NCBI RefSeq assembly: GCF_025345565.1
Contig: NZ_CP054475.1
Location: forward strand, 3,947,129 to 4,011,128
Direction: 5' to 3'
Origin: Thalassolituus hydrocarboniclasticus
GTDB taxonomy: Bacteria > Pseudomonadota > Gammaproteobacteria > Pseudomonadales > Oceanobacteraceae
Length of the DNA stretch: 64,000 bases
Shown here: piece after piece, positions 41,549-51,691 of the stretch
Position numbering within the stretch: the first letter of the stretch is position 1
Layout of the letters: each line of letters starts with the position of its first letter
Program-made: the position numbers and the translations under genes
Notes under the pieces: generated by a model
What the model saw: the letters and a program-made list of their open reading frames with translations, nothing else
Told to the model about the DNA's origin: nothing
The model's database searches: none

Positions 41549-44362
41549 TCAAAGTCCCGGCAAGCGGGTATCGGCATCGGGTCCGTAGCGTTCGCCAAAC
41601 TTCTGATGCAGCCACGCCAGAGCCAGCAGTGCCAGACCCAGCCCCATAAAGGACGCCACACGCCACAGCCCGGTCAGGCCCGCCATATCAATCAGGAACA
41701 GCTTGGCCACGACCACCAGCAACAACACCATACCGCCACGGTAAATATCGCGGCTGGCGAGCCAGCGCCCCAGCGTCAGCGCGCCGGCGGCCAGCAGCAT
41801 CCACACCACTGAGTAGGTGTAGAGTTCGCCATCCGGGGTGTAGTTACTCAGGCTCATACCGGCATCGCCCTGCCAGATCTGGCGGATTTCCAGCGAGATA
41901 AACCAGAGCGTGTTCAGCCCGGCAGCCAGTGCGGCAAAACGGCCGTACTGCGCCGGCAGCTGACGCCACAGCGCCAGCATAATCAGCGTTGGCAGACCGT
42001 AGCTGAGTAACAGCATATTAAACAGCGGCGTCGAACCGATATTGCCGTTATTCCACAGCGGGTTTTCCGCCAGCATCAGCACAAACAGATAAGTTGCTGC
42101 AGCCGCTGCAAGATGCAGCAGACCCACCACCTGATAGAAACGCGGCAGCTGTTCGCTTAAGCGTGCACGCCACAGGTAGATCACCGCCGCACAGCCCCAG
42201 ATCAGCACATTGAGACTTGCTTCAAGAAAGCTGAATTCATGATGGAAAATATCGCCGTCGTACAGCCAGTAGCGCACTTCTGCGGCCAGCGTCAGCACCA
42301 GCAGCTGTGCGGCACCACCCTGCAGCCAGGGCTGCATTTTCACTTCATGGCGCAGAATCCAGGCCGCCGCCGCCGCGCAGAGCGTAGCGCCGCCATAGGT
42401 CCAGAGTGACCAGTGAGTGCCAGCGTCGTAGCTCAGCAGCCAGGGGTTAAAGGTCAGACGCACAACCACCAGCAACAGCACGGCGCGGATAATCCACGCC
42501 ATCAGCGGCAGCTGATAACGTTGCTGCAGCCAGGCCAGCGACACCAGCTGCAGGGCAAAGGCCAGCGTCAGGGTCGCTTCGGCCAGCCAGATCACCGCCG
42601 CCAGTGACAGACCCAGATGCGCCGCGCTGATCAGAATCACGCTGATCAGCGGCCGGGCATCGCCATAACGCTGCTGGTTCATATTGGCCAGCCACAGATA
42701 CAGCATGCCCAACACCAGCGCTACCAGCCCCCAGGCCCAGTCGAGGCGGAAATCGGTAAACAGGTAATACCCCAAAGCCAGCATCAGCAGCGGTACGGCG
42801 CTGCCCAGCCCGGTCCAGAACGCCGGGTAAGGCACGCGCATACGCAGCAGCCACAGCGCACTGCCGCAGTACAGCAATGTCAGCCACAGGAAACGTACAC
42901 CCAGCTGCGCCTGCCCGGCGGCGTCCGGACCCAACAGCACCAGTTCATCGCCGATATAGGTCAGCATGGGGATAACCGTCGCCAGCACAATCAGCACTAA
43001 TGGCAGCGCCGCCAGCGGGTTCAGTTCCGGGCGACGGCTGGCCGCCAGCAACATCAGTACCGGCAATGCCAGCAGGGTGAAGTAACCCGAATCAATCACG
43101 CCTTCGCCGGCGAGGGTAATCCCCTGCGCCAGCAACACCAGCAATACGCCCGGCAAAGCAGGCCAGTGCGGATCGGCACGCCAGCTCTGCACCCGCTGCC
43201 ACCAGCTGTCTGCGCTGGCAGGCTCATCATCGTTATCCTGATGGCGGTTCTGCAGTAACCAGTCAAAATGCGGTACCGCAAGAAACATATAGGCCAGCGC
43301 AAGCAGGTAAAGAGAACGCACGCCATCAGCAGGTTCGGTCATCAGACTGATCAGCCACCACAAAAGAGAGCCGGCAATCACACCGATCCACAGCCAGCGT
43401 TGCTGAACATAGGCCAGCAACCAGAGCGAGAACAGCGTCAGAATGCTGATATACACCAGCGCCACGGCAATCTGCCCCGAACCACTGCTGAGCAGAATTG
43501 GCACCAGATAACCACCGAGCATGCCCAGCGCCGCCAGCACCGGGCCATGGCGGAGTGCCAGCGCCAGCGTGGCAAAAGACACCAGCGCCATGCCGGTAAA
43601 CACCAATCCGGGCGACGTGCCCGGCAATAATTTGAAGGCTGCAAATAACGCGGAATAAAGGATGATGCTGGCGCCACCGGCCAGCGCCGCAAAGACGTTA
43701 TTCTGCCCTTTGTTACGCCGCAGCCATTCCGCCGCAACATGCAGGCCGATACCCGCCAGCAACGACAGCACTACGCGGGTTTCCGGCCCCAGCAGCCCCT
43801 GCTCGATGGAGTAACGCACCATAAACACGCCGGCCAGACCGACACAGATACCACCGAGCCAGACCATCCAGTTGTTGCGGATATTCTGCAGCAGGCGCTC
43901 AAGCAGATCCGGTTCGCGGCTTGCTGTCCCGGAAGAGTGAGCAGCAGAAGCCGCCGGCGCCTGATAAGAAGGCGCGGTCGGAGAATACACCGGCAGTTCA
44001 GCAGCAGGCTCAGATGCTGGTGCGGATACAGGTTCTGGTCCTGATTCGGATACTGATTCGGAGGCTGATTCAGAGGCATTAACAGGCTGAACCGCGCTGG
44101 CGGCAACCTCAGTCTGTCCGGTTGCGGCTGGTACCTGTTGCGCAGAACCGACCGCTGTCGGTGGAGGCGAAGTAACCGGGCGCTCAGTTTCTGCTGGTTT
44201 TTCCCGGCTGGCGGTAAGGCGGCGCAGGGCGGCTTCCAGCTGCCCGATACGCTGCTCCAGCGTACTGACTTTAAAGAACGCGACGACACCCAGTACCAAT
44301 GCGCCGATTAAAGCCAGTACCAACAGCAGCGTCAGAGTGACAAATTCATCCATAAACACCAT
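41549..44362 (-). CDS. DUF2339 polytopic membrane protein
   Basis: A 937-residue inner-membrane protein with more than 20 predicted helices. It has one N-terminal helix (about 8-30), a short coiled coil (STLEQRIGQLEAALRRL), a long Pro/Ala/Ser/Glu-rich flexible linker (about 55-150) and then the DUF2339 membrane core starting NIRNNWMVWLGGICVGLAGVF (pattern). Size and layout match DUF2339 proteins of other proteobacteria, whose role is unknown. It stands alone. Starts at 44362 or 44353 are possible. Confidence 0.85.
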   Translation of the reverse strand: MVFMDEFVTLTLLLVLALIGALVLGVVAFFKVSTLEQRIGQLEAALRRLTASREKPAETERPVTSPPPTAVGSAQQVPAATGQTEVAASAVQPVNASESASESVSESGPEPVSAPASEPAAELPVYSPTAPSYQAPAASAAHSSGTASREPDLLERLLQNIRNNWMVWLGGICVGLAGVFMVRYSIEQGLLGPETRVVLSLLAGIGLHVAAEWLRRNKGQNNVFAALAGGASIILYSALFAAFKLLPGTSPGLVFTGMALVSFATLALALRHGPVLAALGMLGGYLVPILLSSGSGQIAVALVYISILTLFSLWLLAYVQQRWLWIGVIAGSLLWWLISLMTEPADGVRSLYLLALAYMFLAVPHFDWLLQNRHQDNDDEPASADSWWQRVQSWRADPHWPALPGVLLVLLAQGITLAGEGVIDSGYFTLLALPVLMLLAASRRPELNPLAALPLVLIVLATVIPMLTYIGDELVLLGPDAAGQAQLGVRFLWLTLLYCGSALWLLRMRVPYPAFWTGLGSAVPLLMLALGYYLFTDFRLDWAWGLVALVLGMLYLWLANMNQQRYGDARPLISVILISAAHLGLSLAAVIWLAEATLTLAFALQLVSLAWLQQRYQLPLMAWIIRAVLLLVVVRLTFNPWLLSYDAGTHWSLWTYGGATLCAAAAAWILRHEVKMQPWLQGGAAQLLVLTLAAEVRYWLYDGDIFHHEFSFLEASLNVLIWGCAAVIYLWRARLSEQLPRFYQVVGLLHLAAAAATYLFVLMLAENPLWNNGNIGSTPLFNMLLLSYGLPTLIMLALWRQLPAQYGRFAALAAGLNTLWFISLEIRQIWQGDAGMSLSNYTPDGELYTYSVVWMLLAAGALTLGRWLASRDIYRGGMVLLLVVVAKLFLIDMAGLTGLWRVASFMGLGLALLALAWLHQKFGERYGPDADTRLPGL

Positions 44363-44534
44363 TCACTTTCATTGACTGATAACTCAGCAGGAGACTATAC
44401 GCAATCCGCCCTGCCGCTGTCCTGATCTTTGCTCAGGAACCGAAGCGCCAGAGTATAACGCCAGCAGCACGGGAAAAGGTGACCTGAGCCTCAGGCTGAT
44501 CAGGCAGAGAGTTGTTGTGGCAAATAGCGGGCAT

Positions 44535-44570
44535 AAAAAAAGCGGGCCGGTGTATAAACCCGTGCCCGCT
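44535..44570 (-). terminator. Terminator of the porin gene
   Basis: AGCGGGC/GCCCGCT stem at 44541-44547 and 44564-44570, followed on the minus strand by a run of T (44535-44541 read as A). It is 29 bases past the porin stop. Confidence 0.75.
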
Positions 44571-44598
44571 TTTCTTTATCAGCTTGTGCTGCTCACAC

Positions 44599-45762
44599 TC
44601 AGAAGTAGTAACCAAACTGCACATTAAAGAAGGTCTGCCAGCCGTTTTCGCCATCGCCTTCTGCAAAGGCTTTGGTGTAATCACCGGCGCCGATGAAAGG
44701 TACGTTCTTGGCGCTGGTGACATCGAAGTTGGTGTACAGATTACCGGTCACCACCAGTACACCCAGCGTGTTGATCTGTGAATCGCGGAAGGCTTCTTTG
44801 TTTTTATCCAGCAGGTTGTAGTCGTTGTACAGCTGCACCTGATTGACGATGCCACCTTTCCACGGCAGGTCGTAGCTCAGGTTCAGGACATAGACATTCG
44901 CCTGTGCGGCGGCCATGTAACGCGCACCAAAACCACCCATCTGAATGGTGTCATCGCTGACGCCATCAGCGTTTTCGGCATTGTAGGAATAGCGGATCGC
45001 TTCCGACTGCACACCAAAGGCACCGTAGGTCGCGATGTAATGCAGCGCCAGAGCCTGGGCATTACCCATCTTGCCGGTGGTTTCGTTATACAGACCGCCA
45101 TACTGCAGCGACACGCCAGCTTCCGCCTGTTCGCTCAGGGCATAAGCCGCACGCAGGTTGAACTGGTGGGTTTCCTGATTCTGCTGCACACCGGCATCGC
45201 CATCGGAGACCACATCAAATGAGAAACGCTGAGCATCGGTCGGAGCCGCATCGCCACTGGCGAAGTAAGCCAGCTGCAGATCCCACTTACCCTGCTTGCT
45301 CAGTACCTTGATGCCGCTGTCATAGTCGTCGTTAAAACCCAGATACAGAGTGGCATCGCCCCAGTAGCTGTGAGATTCGTACGGCAGGATACCGAACGGC
45401 ACCTTGGTGATACCGACCTGTACTTCGGTGTTGTCAGACGCATCGGTAGCAAAATACAGGTGGTGCACCATGGCGCCATTGCCGCTGTCGTACCAGCGGT
45501 ACTGGCTCGACAGACGTACGCCCTGATGTTCAGCTTCGATACCGAGGTTGATCTGGTTATAGGTGAAATCGCCACCGCGTTCGGTCTGCGCTTCGTTCCA
45601 GTCTTTATAGGTGTAATTCAGACGGAAGCCACCAGTCAGGCGTACATTTTCCAGCGCGGTTACCCGCTGTTCCAGACTGTTGGTTTCGTGGGTATCAGCA
45701 AAGGCCTGAGGGCCAATCAACAGGGTCGCCAGTAAGGCGCGGGAGAAGGTAGCGTTAGACAT
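44599..45762 (-). CDS. Outer-membrane porin-like protein
   Basis: A 387-residue protein with a signal peptide ending FADTH, a short coiled coil (SLEQRVTALENV) as in some porins that bind peptidoglycan or trimerise, then a beta barrel. Visible strands include LTGGFRLNYTYKDW and VRLSSQYRWYDSG, and it ends QFGYYF, an aromatic C-terminus. VGITKVPFGILPYESHSYWG resembles the loop region of phosphate-selective/DcaP-like porins. The substrate is unknown. It lies next to an orphan solute-binding protein gene. Confidence 0.8.
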   Translation of the reverse strand: MSNATFSRALLATLLIGPQAFADTHETNSLEQRVTALENVRLTGGFRLNYTYKDWNEAQTERGGDFTYNQINLGIEAEHQGVRLSSQYRWYDSGNGAMVHHLYFATDASDNTEVQVGITKVPFGILPYESHSYWGDATLYLGFNDDYDSGIKVLSKQGKWDLQLAYFASGDAAPTDAQRFSFDVVSDGDAGVQQNQETHQFNLRAAYALSEQAEAGVSLQYGGLYNETTGKMGNAQALALHYIATYGAFGVQSEAIRYSYNAENADGVSDDTIQMGGFGARYMAAAQANVYVLNLSYDLPWKGGIVNQVQLYNDYNLLDKNKEAFRDSQINTLGVLVVTGNLYTNFDVTSAKNVPFIGAGDYTKAFAEGDGENGWQTFFNVQFGYYF

Positions 45763-45997
45763 GAAATTCTCTGCGATGATTAAAACCTGACCAAGCGGTC
45801 ATAAAAAGCGCAGCATCATTCCAGAATTGTCTTCTTTGTTGTATGGAATATATGTAACGGAATGTTTCTCCCTGAGAAATTGATAAACCCCTACATAAGG
45901 ATCGATAAAAAATCCTTTAATATCAAAAGCTTGCGTCGCACCCTGATATCCTCGACGAGATATGAGCGAAAAATAGTCAGGTTTTCAGAATCTGTGA

Positions 45998-46768
45998 TTA
46001 TGGCTGACTGAGATAGAACTCCAGCAGCTCCTGCAGCCTCCCTTCTTTGCGTAGCCGGCTGATGCCTTCATCGAGAACGATTTTGAGCTGTGGCGCGCGG
46101 CTGTACAGGCGCGAAATCAGCATCACAAAATCATCTGCCGCGACCCCGGGCAACGCCTCCACCTGAATGTCATCACCCAGATCAACATCCCCCTGACGAT
46201 ACAGGCTGTGCAATATTTCCAGGCGTGTCAGAAACAGGTCGCAACGGCCGCGCCGGATCTGCGCCAGCGCCTGAGCGTAATGATTGGCCTCACGCATCAC
46301 CCAGCGATTCTCAATGCCAAAACGGCTGTAGTCATAACCGCGCAAACCACAGAGAAGATAATTTTTCAGGTCATTACTGCTACTTATCGGCGGTGCTGAA
46401 GAGAAGCGCTTACGCGAATAGGCGTAGCCGGGCTGCACCTGATAATAAGGTTTGCTGGTAAGAAAGTTTTTCTGGCGTTCGGCGCTGGCCGAGGCGCTGA
46501 GAGCGATCTGATACAGGCCTTTTTCAACCTCCAGCAGACAACGCTTCCACGGCAGCATATGAATCTCATAATCAAAGCCGGCCGCCGGCAGAATCAGTGC
46601 CAGTACATCCACATCATACCCACGCACGGCACCATCAGACTCAAAGGTATAAGGCGGCCAGCCGGCTGCATCGCCGCAAATCCGCAGCACCGTTTCAGCC
46701 CGGACCGGCTGTGCCGGCAGCAGACTGATAACCAGCCATACCATGGCGCATCTCAGGGTGTATTGCAT
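45998..46768 (-). CDS. Family 3 extracellular solute-binding protein, orphan
   Basis: A 256-residue periplasmic protein with a signal peptide ending VRAET. It has the SBP_bac_3 pattern: LRICGDAAGWPPYTFESDGAVRGYDVDVLALI at the start (typical first lobe; quoted as pattern), MLPWKRCLLEVEKGLY, and a C-terminal lobe with ISRLRKEGRLQELLEFYL. No ABC permease or ATPase is near. Such orphans often act as sensors or bind amino acids; three cysteines (C30, C62 and C-region near CGLRG) are unusual. It may share a role with the porin to its left. Confidence 0.8.
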   Translation of the reverse strand: MQYTLRCAMVWLVISLLPAQPVRAETVLRICGDAAGWPPYTFESDGAVRGYDVDVLALILPAAGFDYEIHMLPWKRCLLEVEKGLYQIALSASASAERQKNFLTSKPYYQVQPGYAYSRKRFSSAPPISSSNDLKNYLLCGLRGYDYSRFGIENRWVMREANHYAQALAQIRRGRCDLFLTRLEILHSLYRQGDVDLGDDIQVEALPGVAADDFVMLISRLYSRAPQLKIVLDEGISRLRKEGRLQELLEFYLSQP

Positions 46769-46967
46769 AGATCTCTCACCGCCTGATTACTGCCCTGAGT
46801 GTAGATGCTGAAATCTCTGCTGTCGCACTCTGAGGACCGCTGGCGTTATTAGTAAAAATAACAGCAGAAGGGTGCTTTCCGGCGGTTAGAACCAATCTTT
46901 CTAAGTGTGCATTGATGCTCTGCTTTACTCAATTTACCCCCCAGAAAAGATTCACAGGAGTGTAAGT

Positions 46968-49256
46968 ATGAGCAGCAATATTCCCCTCAGAATTCTGCTG
47001 AGCGGACTGCTTGGCGCAGGTTTGGCGGCCTGCAGTAACGACTCATCCAACAGCAGTTCAGGCAGCAGTACAACCATGTCCGGTAAAGTGGCCGATGGCT
47101 ATCTGGCCGGTGCCAGAGTGTGTCTCGACCTGAACGCCAACCAGGTTTGTGATGATGGCGAACCCTCCACAACGTCCTCCTCAGGTGGCAGTTTCACCAT
47201 TACCAACGCCACCGCTGAGCAAATTGCCAGTGCCGCCATCGTGGTTGAAATCATCGTCGGCGAAACCATCGATGAAGACAATCCCGGCACCGCCATTAAT
47301 AAAACCTACACCCTGACGGCCCCCGCCGGTTATGGCTTTGTCAGCCCGCTGACCACCATGGTACAGAATGAAGTACGGGAAAAAGGCGTCACTCCTGACG
47401 AGGCCAAAGCCTCGATTCAGACCCGTCTGGGCACCAGCGTCGACCTCGAAGAAGACTATGTTGCCGGCAGTGATGGTGGTGGCAATGACGCCGCCGAATT
47501 TGAGCGCGTGCATAAAGTGGCGCAGGTTACCCGTGCGGTCATGCAGCAGAATATCGAAACCGTTACCCAGGTACTGGATGGCGCCAACGTTTCTTTTGAA
47601 GATGTGCTGGCGTTAATCGTCAGTCAGGTTCTGGAAGCACTGGAAACCATCGGCACCGCCGTTGATAACAGCAGCGGAGAATTTGATGCCGACGCACTGG
47701 TCGACTCCGGTGTGGTTGATGATGCCGGCATCGACCCTTCTGTGGTCGAAGACGATCTGGCGGAACGTGAAGCCGAGCGCAATGCCAGCAGTGTCAGCAT
47801 CGCCGGTGTACTGAGCGGCGGCGGCAGCCTGCACTTCTTTGAAAGTGACGAAGACAACGGCCAGGTCAGTTTTTACTATGGCACAGTGTCGTCTGGCGGC
47901 GGCAGCAGTGTCACTGTCACTGACTATCGCTATAACAGCAGCAACGGCCTGTGGGAAACCCAGGCCAGCGAGAGCAACAGCGAACAAACCTGCATCCTGT
48001 CTTCCGGCAGCTGGACCTGCGTCAGCGAAGACGCTGAAACCATTGCCATCAGCGGTGACAGCGTCGTGGTCAGCCGCGGTGGTCTCAGCGTTGCTCAGGA
48101 AACCATCAGCGGCATCGCCGTAAGCCTCACGGACAAACGTATTCAGACCTATGCCAACGATGAATACTTCAGCCTCGCTCTTGATCCGACCGCTAAGTTC
48201 AGCACCAACGCCACAGGTTATAAACTGACCTTTACCCGCAGCAACGACTACTACGAACTGTATAAAGACAACACAGCCAGTATTGCTGACTGCTGGGATG
48301 GCACCGCCAATACCGAAGGCCCGTGGGCGCCAACCGACACCTGGTGTAATAACGCCTTTACCCGTACCGGTGATGGCAACGCACAGACCGACGGCAATGC
48401 CGCCGCGGCACTGTCTGAGCTGATTTCGGCCAATGCGGCGGTCAGCCCGGAAACCCCGGAAGACATCAAAGGCACCGACCTTTACGGCAACGACAAGAGC
48501 TGGCTGATGGAGTTTGTCAGCGGTGGCACACTCAACTTCTACCCGTTCAGTTATGGGGAAGGCGGACCAACACTGGGCAGCAAAGTCAGCGGCAGCTGGG
48601 TACAGAAAACCGTCGACGGCAAAACCATTCTGCAATTTACCCTGCCGGAGCTGGTTGCTGCTCAGGGGGATTTCGATCGCTATGACCGCGTGCAGTTTTT
48701 CACCGTACATGAAGGCTATGTGCGCCGCGGCTACGTCGCCAAAGCCGGCAGCAGCAGTGATGATGAATGGGTCTTTAACGATACCGCGCGCGACGATATC
48801 AAAGCTGCATTCGACGATGATCTGCTCGTCAGTCTGGTTGCCTGTACCGCCGGAGATGCTGACGCTGCGTTAATCGGCGCTCTGGATACCGCAGCAACGG
48901 GCTGCTCCGCCACGGCCTTTATCAGTGATGATGTCGCCGGTAAATCTCTGACCTCTGACTTCGGCATATTCACCTTCGCTGCCAATAACACCGGCAGCTA
49001 CTTTGGTGAGCTGGGTGATGATGGCCAGAAGTATCTCGACTTCACCTGGAGCATTGATGGCAGCGGCTACATCGTCATTAACACTTCTACACCGAACGGC
49101 GACGGCACCACCCTCTACCTGCGCATGAACATTGCCAAGGTTGAGCAGAATGCGCGTCAGGTCAGTGTGGTTACCCTGGGGCTGGAAGCCGACAGCGAAG
49201 CCGGACTGGACAGCGCCAGTGGTGATGTCCGCGGCGAGGTATGGAATATCCGCTGA
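46968..49256 (+). CDS. Large secreted lipoprotein of unknown family
   Basis: 762 residues from the ATG at 46968, where AGGAG lies 7 bases upstream; the longer open frame from 46905 has no signal. Lipobox is GLAACS (cysteine near 22). A transthyretin-like/CarboxypepD_reg segment starts SGKVADGYLAGARVCLDLN (about 37-100). A helical middle (about 110-270) is followed by a long beta-rich region of acidic, Ser/Gly-rich blocks (about 280-750) with eight or so cysteines. The protein is exported to the outer membrane. No catalytic motif is seen. Confidence 0.75.
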   Translation: MSSNIPLRILLSGLLGAGLAACSNDSSNSSSGSSTTMSGKVADGYLAGARVCLDLNANQVCDDGEPSTTSSSGGSFTITNATAEQIASAAIVVEIIVGETIDEDNPGTAINKTYTLTAPAGYGFVSPLTTMVQNEVREKGVTPDEAKASIQTRLGTSVDLEEDYVAGSDGGGNDAAEFERVHKVAQVTRAVMQQNIETVTQVLDGANVSFEDVLALIVSQVLEALETIGTAVDNSSGEFDADALVDSGVVDDAGIDPSVVEDDLAEREAERNASSVSIAGVLSGGGSLHFFESDEDNGQVSFYYGTVSSGGGSSVTVTDYRYNSSNGLWETQASESNSEQTCILSSGSWTCVSEDAETIAISGDSVVVSRGGLSVAQETISGIAVSLTDKRIQTYANDEYFSLALDPTAKFSTNATGYKLTFTRSNDYYELYKDNTASIADCWDGTANTEGPWAPTDTWCNNAFTRTGDGNAQTDGNAAAALSELISANAAVSPETPEDIKGTDLYGNDKSWLMEFVSGGTLNFYPFSYGEGGPTLGSKVSGSWVQKTVDGKTILQFTLPELVAAQGDFDRYDRVQFFTVHEGYVRRGYVAKAGSSSDDEWVFNDTARDDIKAAFDDDLLVSLVACTAGDADAALIGALDTAATGCSATAFISDDVAGKSLTSDFGIFTFAANNTGSYFGELGDDGQKYLDFTWSIDGSGYIVINTSTPNGDGTTLYLRMNIAKVEQNARQVSVVTLGLEADSEAGLDSASGDVRGEVWNIR

Positions 49257-49283
49257 TAACCACAGCGTTCGCCAGAAACAAAA

Positions 49284-49321
49284 ACGCCCGGCATTACTGA
49301 CGCAATGCCGGGCGTTTTTTT
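49284..49321 (+). terminator. Terminator between the lipoprotein and rep
   Basis: ACGCCCGGCATT, 8-base loop, AATGCCGGGCGT, then seven T. Upstream AAAA means it can also end rep from the right. Confidence 0.92.
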
Positions 49322-49331
49322 ATGCGGTCTG

Positions 49332-51386
49332 TCAGAAATCAGCCAGCATATTGCGCAGACTGGACAGGGTTTCCTGGCCGCGCTGTTTCTGTTCTTCGGC
49401 GGAGGTTTCGGTTTTACCTTCCCAGACGATATCGTCCGGTGGCAGCTCATCGAGGAAGCGCGAATGGGTGGTGTCCATGGCTTCGCCAAACTGACGCCGT
49501 TTACCCGCATAGGTAAGAGTGAGGGTGCGCTTGGCGCGGGTAATGCCCACGTACATCAGGCGCCGTTCTTCCTCGATGGTATCGGCCTCGATGCTGTTGC
49601 GGTGCGGCATCAGCTCTTCTTCCATGCCCATGATGTAAACGTGCGGAAACTCCAGACCTTTGGAGGCATGCAGGGTCATCAGCTGCACCTGATCGGCTTC
49701 GTCTTCTTTTTCCTGCTGCTCCATCATGTCGCGCAGAATCAGCTTGGACACCGCATCTTCTATGGTGCATTCATCGCCCAGCTCTTCCGCTTTGGCGATC
49801 ATCTTGCTGATCGAATCGACCAGGAACCAGACGTTCTTCATGCGCCGTTCGGCCTGATTCGGCGTGCCGGAGTTCTGCAGCAGATAACCTTCGTAGTCGA
49901 TATCGCTGATCATCTCTTTGACCGCCGCCACCGGATCATCGGTATAGGCGTTGCGGGTAATGCCTTCGAGCCAGTGGCCAAAGCGGCGCAGACGATCCAG
50001 CGCCTTGGGCATCAGCTGTTGCTCCAGCCCCATTTCGGTGGTCGCCGCCATCATGGAGATACCGCGCATGGCGGCGTATTCGCCCAACTTTTCGATGGTG
50101 GTCGGGCCGATTTCGCGACGCGGCGTGTTAATCACACGCAGGAAAGCCGCATCATCGGTCGGGTTAATCAGCAGCCGCAGGTAACCCATGATGTCTTTGA
50201 TCTCGTTGCGGCCAAAAAACGACTGGCCACCGCTGAGTTTGTACGGCACCTGATAGGCCTGCAGTTTCATCTCGATCACACGCGACTGGTGGTTACCACG
50301 ATAGAGCACGGCAAAATCGCGGTAGCCACAACCATAACGCAGGCGGCGCTCGACGATTTCGGTGGCAATGCGCTCGGCTTCCACTTCGTCGTTGCGGCAT
50401 TTAAGAATCTTGATCGGGTCGCCGTAGCCCATATCGGACCACAGCTTTTTCTCGAATTCGTGCGGGTTGTTGTCGATTACGCGGTTAGCGGCGTTCAGGA
50501 TCAGGCCGGTGGAGCGGTAATTCTGCTCCAGTTTGACGATTTTCAGCGTCGGGAAGTCTTTCTTCAGCAGCGACAGGTTTTCCGGCCGCGCACCACGCCA
50601 GGCATAGATCGACTGGTCATCGTCACCTACCACGGTGAGACCGGTACGGTGACCAACCAGCAGCTTCACCAGCTCGTACTGGCTGGTATTGGTGTCCTGA
50701 TACTCATCCACCAGCAGATAGCGGATCTTCTTCTGCCAGCGGGTCAGCACTTCCGGATGATCACGGAACAGCACCGTCGGCACCATGATCAGGTCGTCAA
50801 AATCCACCGCGTTATAGGCTTTCAGCATGCGCTGATAAACGCTGTAGGTCTGGGCGATCAGCAATTCCTGCGGCGTCGATGCCACTTTGATGGCATGGTC
50901 GGGGGCGATCAGGTCGTTTTTGAGGTTGGAGATGGCGTTCTGCACCAGCTCGATCATATCGCCGTCGTCACCGTGTTCACGGTGCATCACGTCGCGGATA
51001 ATGCCTTTGCAGTCATCCTGATCAAGAATCGAGAAACCGTTTTTATAGCCGGCGGTGGTCAGCTCATGGCGGATAATATTCAGGCCAAGGTTGTGGAAGG
51101 TCGATACTGTCAGACCTTTGGCCCCGCCTTTACCCACCAGCGACATCACCCGCTCTTTCATCTCGCGCGCGGCTTTATTGGTAAAGGTTACTGCAGCGAT
51201 ATGGTACGACTTGATGCCACAAACACCGATCAGGTAAGCAATCTTACGGGTAATCACCGACGTCTTGCCGGAGCCAGCACCGGCCAGCACCAGCAGCGGG
51301 CCATCCACATACTTGGCGGCTTCTTTCTGACGGGGATTGAGCTGACTTAGATCGACCACGGGCTTACCTCTCTGACGGGCGGGCAT
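49332..51386 (-). CDS. rep: ATP-dependent DNA helicase Rep
   Basis: A 684-residue UvrD/Rep superfamily 1 helicase. Motifs in order: Q-motif LNPRQKEA, Walker A GAGSGKTSV, Ia TFTNKAAREM, II VDEYQDTN, III VGDDDQSIYAWRGA, IV LEQNYRS, V TLHASKGLEF, VI VGITRAKRTL. Length matches Rep (about 670) better than UvrD (about 720). A GTG at 51359 with AGAGG upstream is a likelier start, because Rep proteins begin just before LNPRQ; the longer start is listed. It restarts and unwinds replication forks in 3-prime to 5-prime direction. Confidence 0.95.
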   Translation of the reverse strand: MPARQRGKPVVDLSQLNPRQKEAAKYVDGPLLVLAGAGSGKTSVITRKIAYLIGVCGIKSYHIAAVTFTNKAAREMKERVMSLVGKGGAKGLTVSTFHNLGLNIIRHELTTAGYKNGFSILDQDDCKGIIRDVMHREHGDDGDMIELVQNAISNLKNDLIAPDHAIKVASTPQELLIAQTYSVYQRMLKAYNAVDFDDLIMVPTVLFRDHPEVLTRWQKKIRYLLVDEYQDTNTSQYELVKLLVGHRTGLTVVGDDDQSIYAWRGARPENLSLLKKDFPTLKIVKLEQNYRSTGLILNAANRVIDNNPHEFEKKLWSDMGYGDPIKILKCRNDEVEAERIATEIVERRLRYGCGYRDFAVLYRGNHQSRVIEMKLQAYQVPYKLSGGQSFFGRNEIKDIMGYLRLLINPTDDAAFLRVINTPRREIGPTTIEKLGEYAAMRGISMMAATTEMGLEQQLMPKALDRLRRFGHWLEGITRNAYTDDPVAAVKEMISDIDYEGYLLQNSGTPNQAERRMKNVWFLVDSISKMIAKAEELGDECTIEDAVSKLILRDMMEQQEKEDEADQVQLMTLHASKGLEFPHVYIMGMEEELMPHRNSIEADTIEEERRLMYVGITRAKRTLTLTYAGKRRQFGEAMDTTHSRFLDELPPDDIVWEGKTETSAEEQKQRGQETLSSLRNMLADF

Positions 51387-51691
51387 TCTAACAGCTCAGC
51401 GCATGGTTGGAATCTGCCACGGAGCGAGTCAGGCAGAATACAGACACAAGTGTCACTCTTTTTATCCCCAAAGCTGCGGCTACGGCATGCAAGTCATTGT
51501 CGGCGAAGGAAATTTTTATGCCACAAAAGAAGACAGACTGCCCGAAATGTCCTATATATAAACGCTGATTATTAAAAGAAATGGTTATGGATCGTGTCGT
51601 ATATTGCCACTCAGGCAACAATACGCAGACCACATAACCGGGCGCCGCCTTACAGGCAGGCACACACCCGACCTTATTCAGTTCAGGTTTT
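51387..51691. other. Intergenic region between rep and the EAL gene
   Basis: About 300 bases with divergent promoters expected. No terminator is needed or seen. A 16-codon frame at 51518-51568 with AAGGA seven bases upstream is the only coding-like item. Confidence 0.5.
51518..51568 (+). CDS. Possible 16-residue CxxC peptide ORF
   Basis: MPQKKTDCPKCPIYKR, preceded by AAGGA exactly seven bases upstream. Short, lysine-rich, with a CPKC pair. It lies upstream of the EAL gene and could be a leader peptide. Chance is a real alternative. Confidence 0.2.
   Translation: MPQKKTDCPKCPIYKR

Noticed and set aside
47613-48710. 365-codon open frame antisense to the large lipoprotein
   Set aside because: Opposite a gene with a good signal peptide and ribosome site; the translation looks like a shadow, with no recognised motif.
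49305-51350. 681-codon open frame antisense to rep
   Set aside because: It is an artefact of codon bias on the strand opposite a clear helicase; its translation is His/Gln/Phe-rich with no domain.
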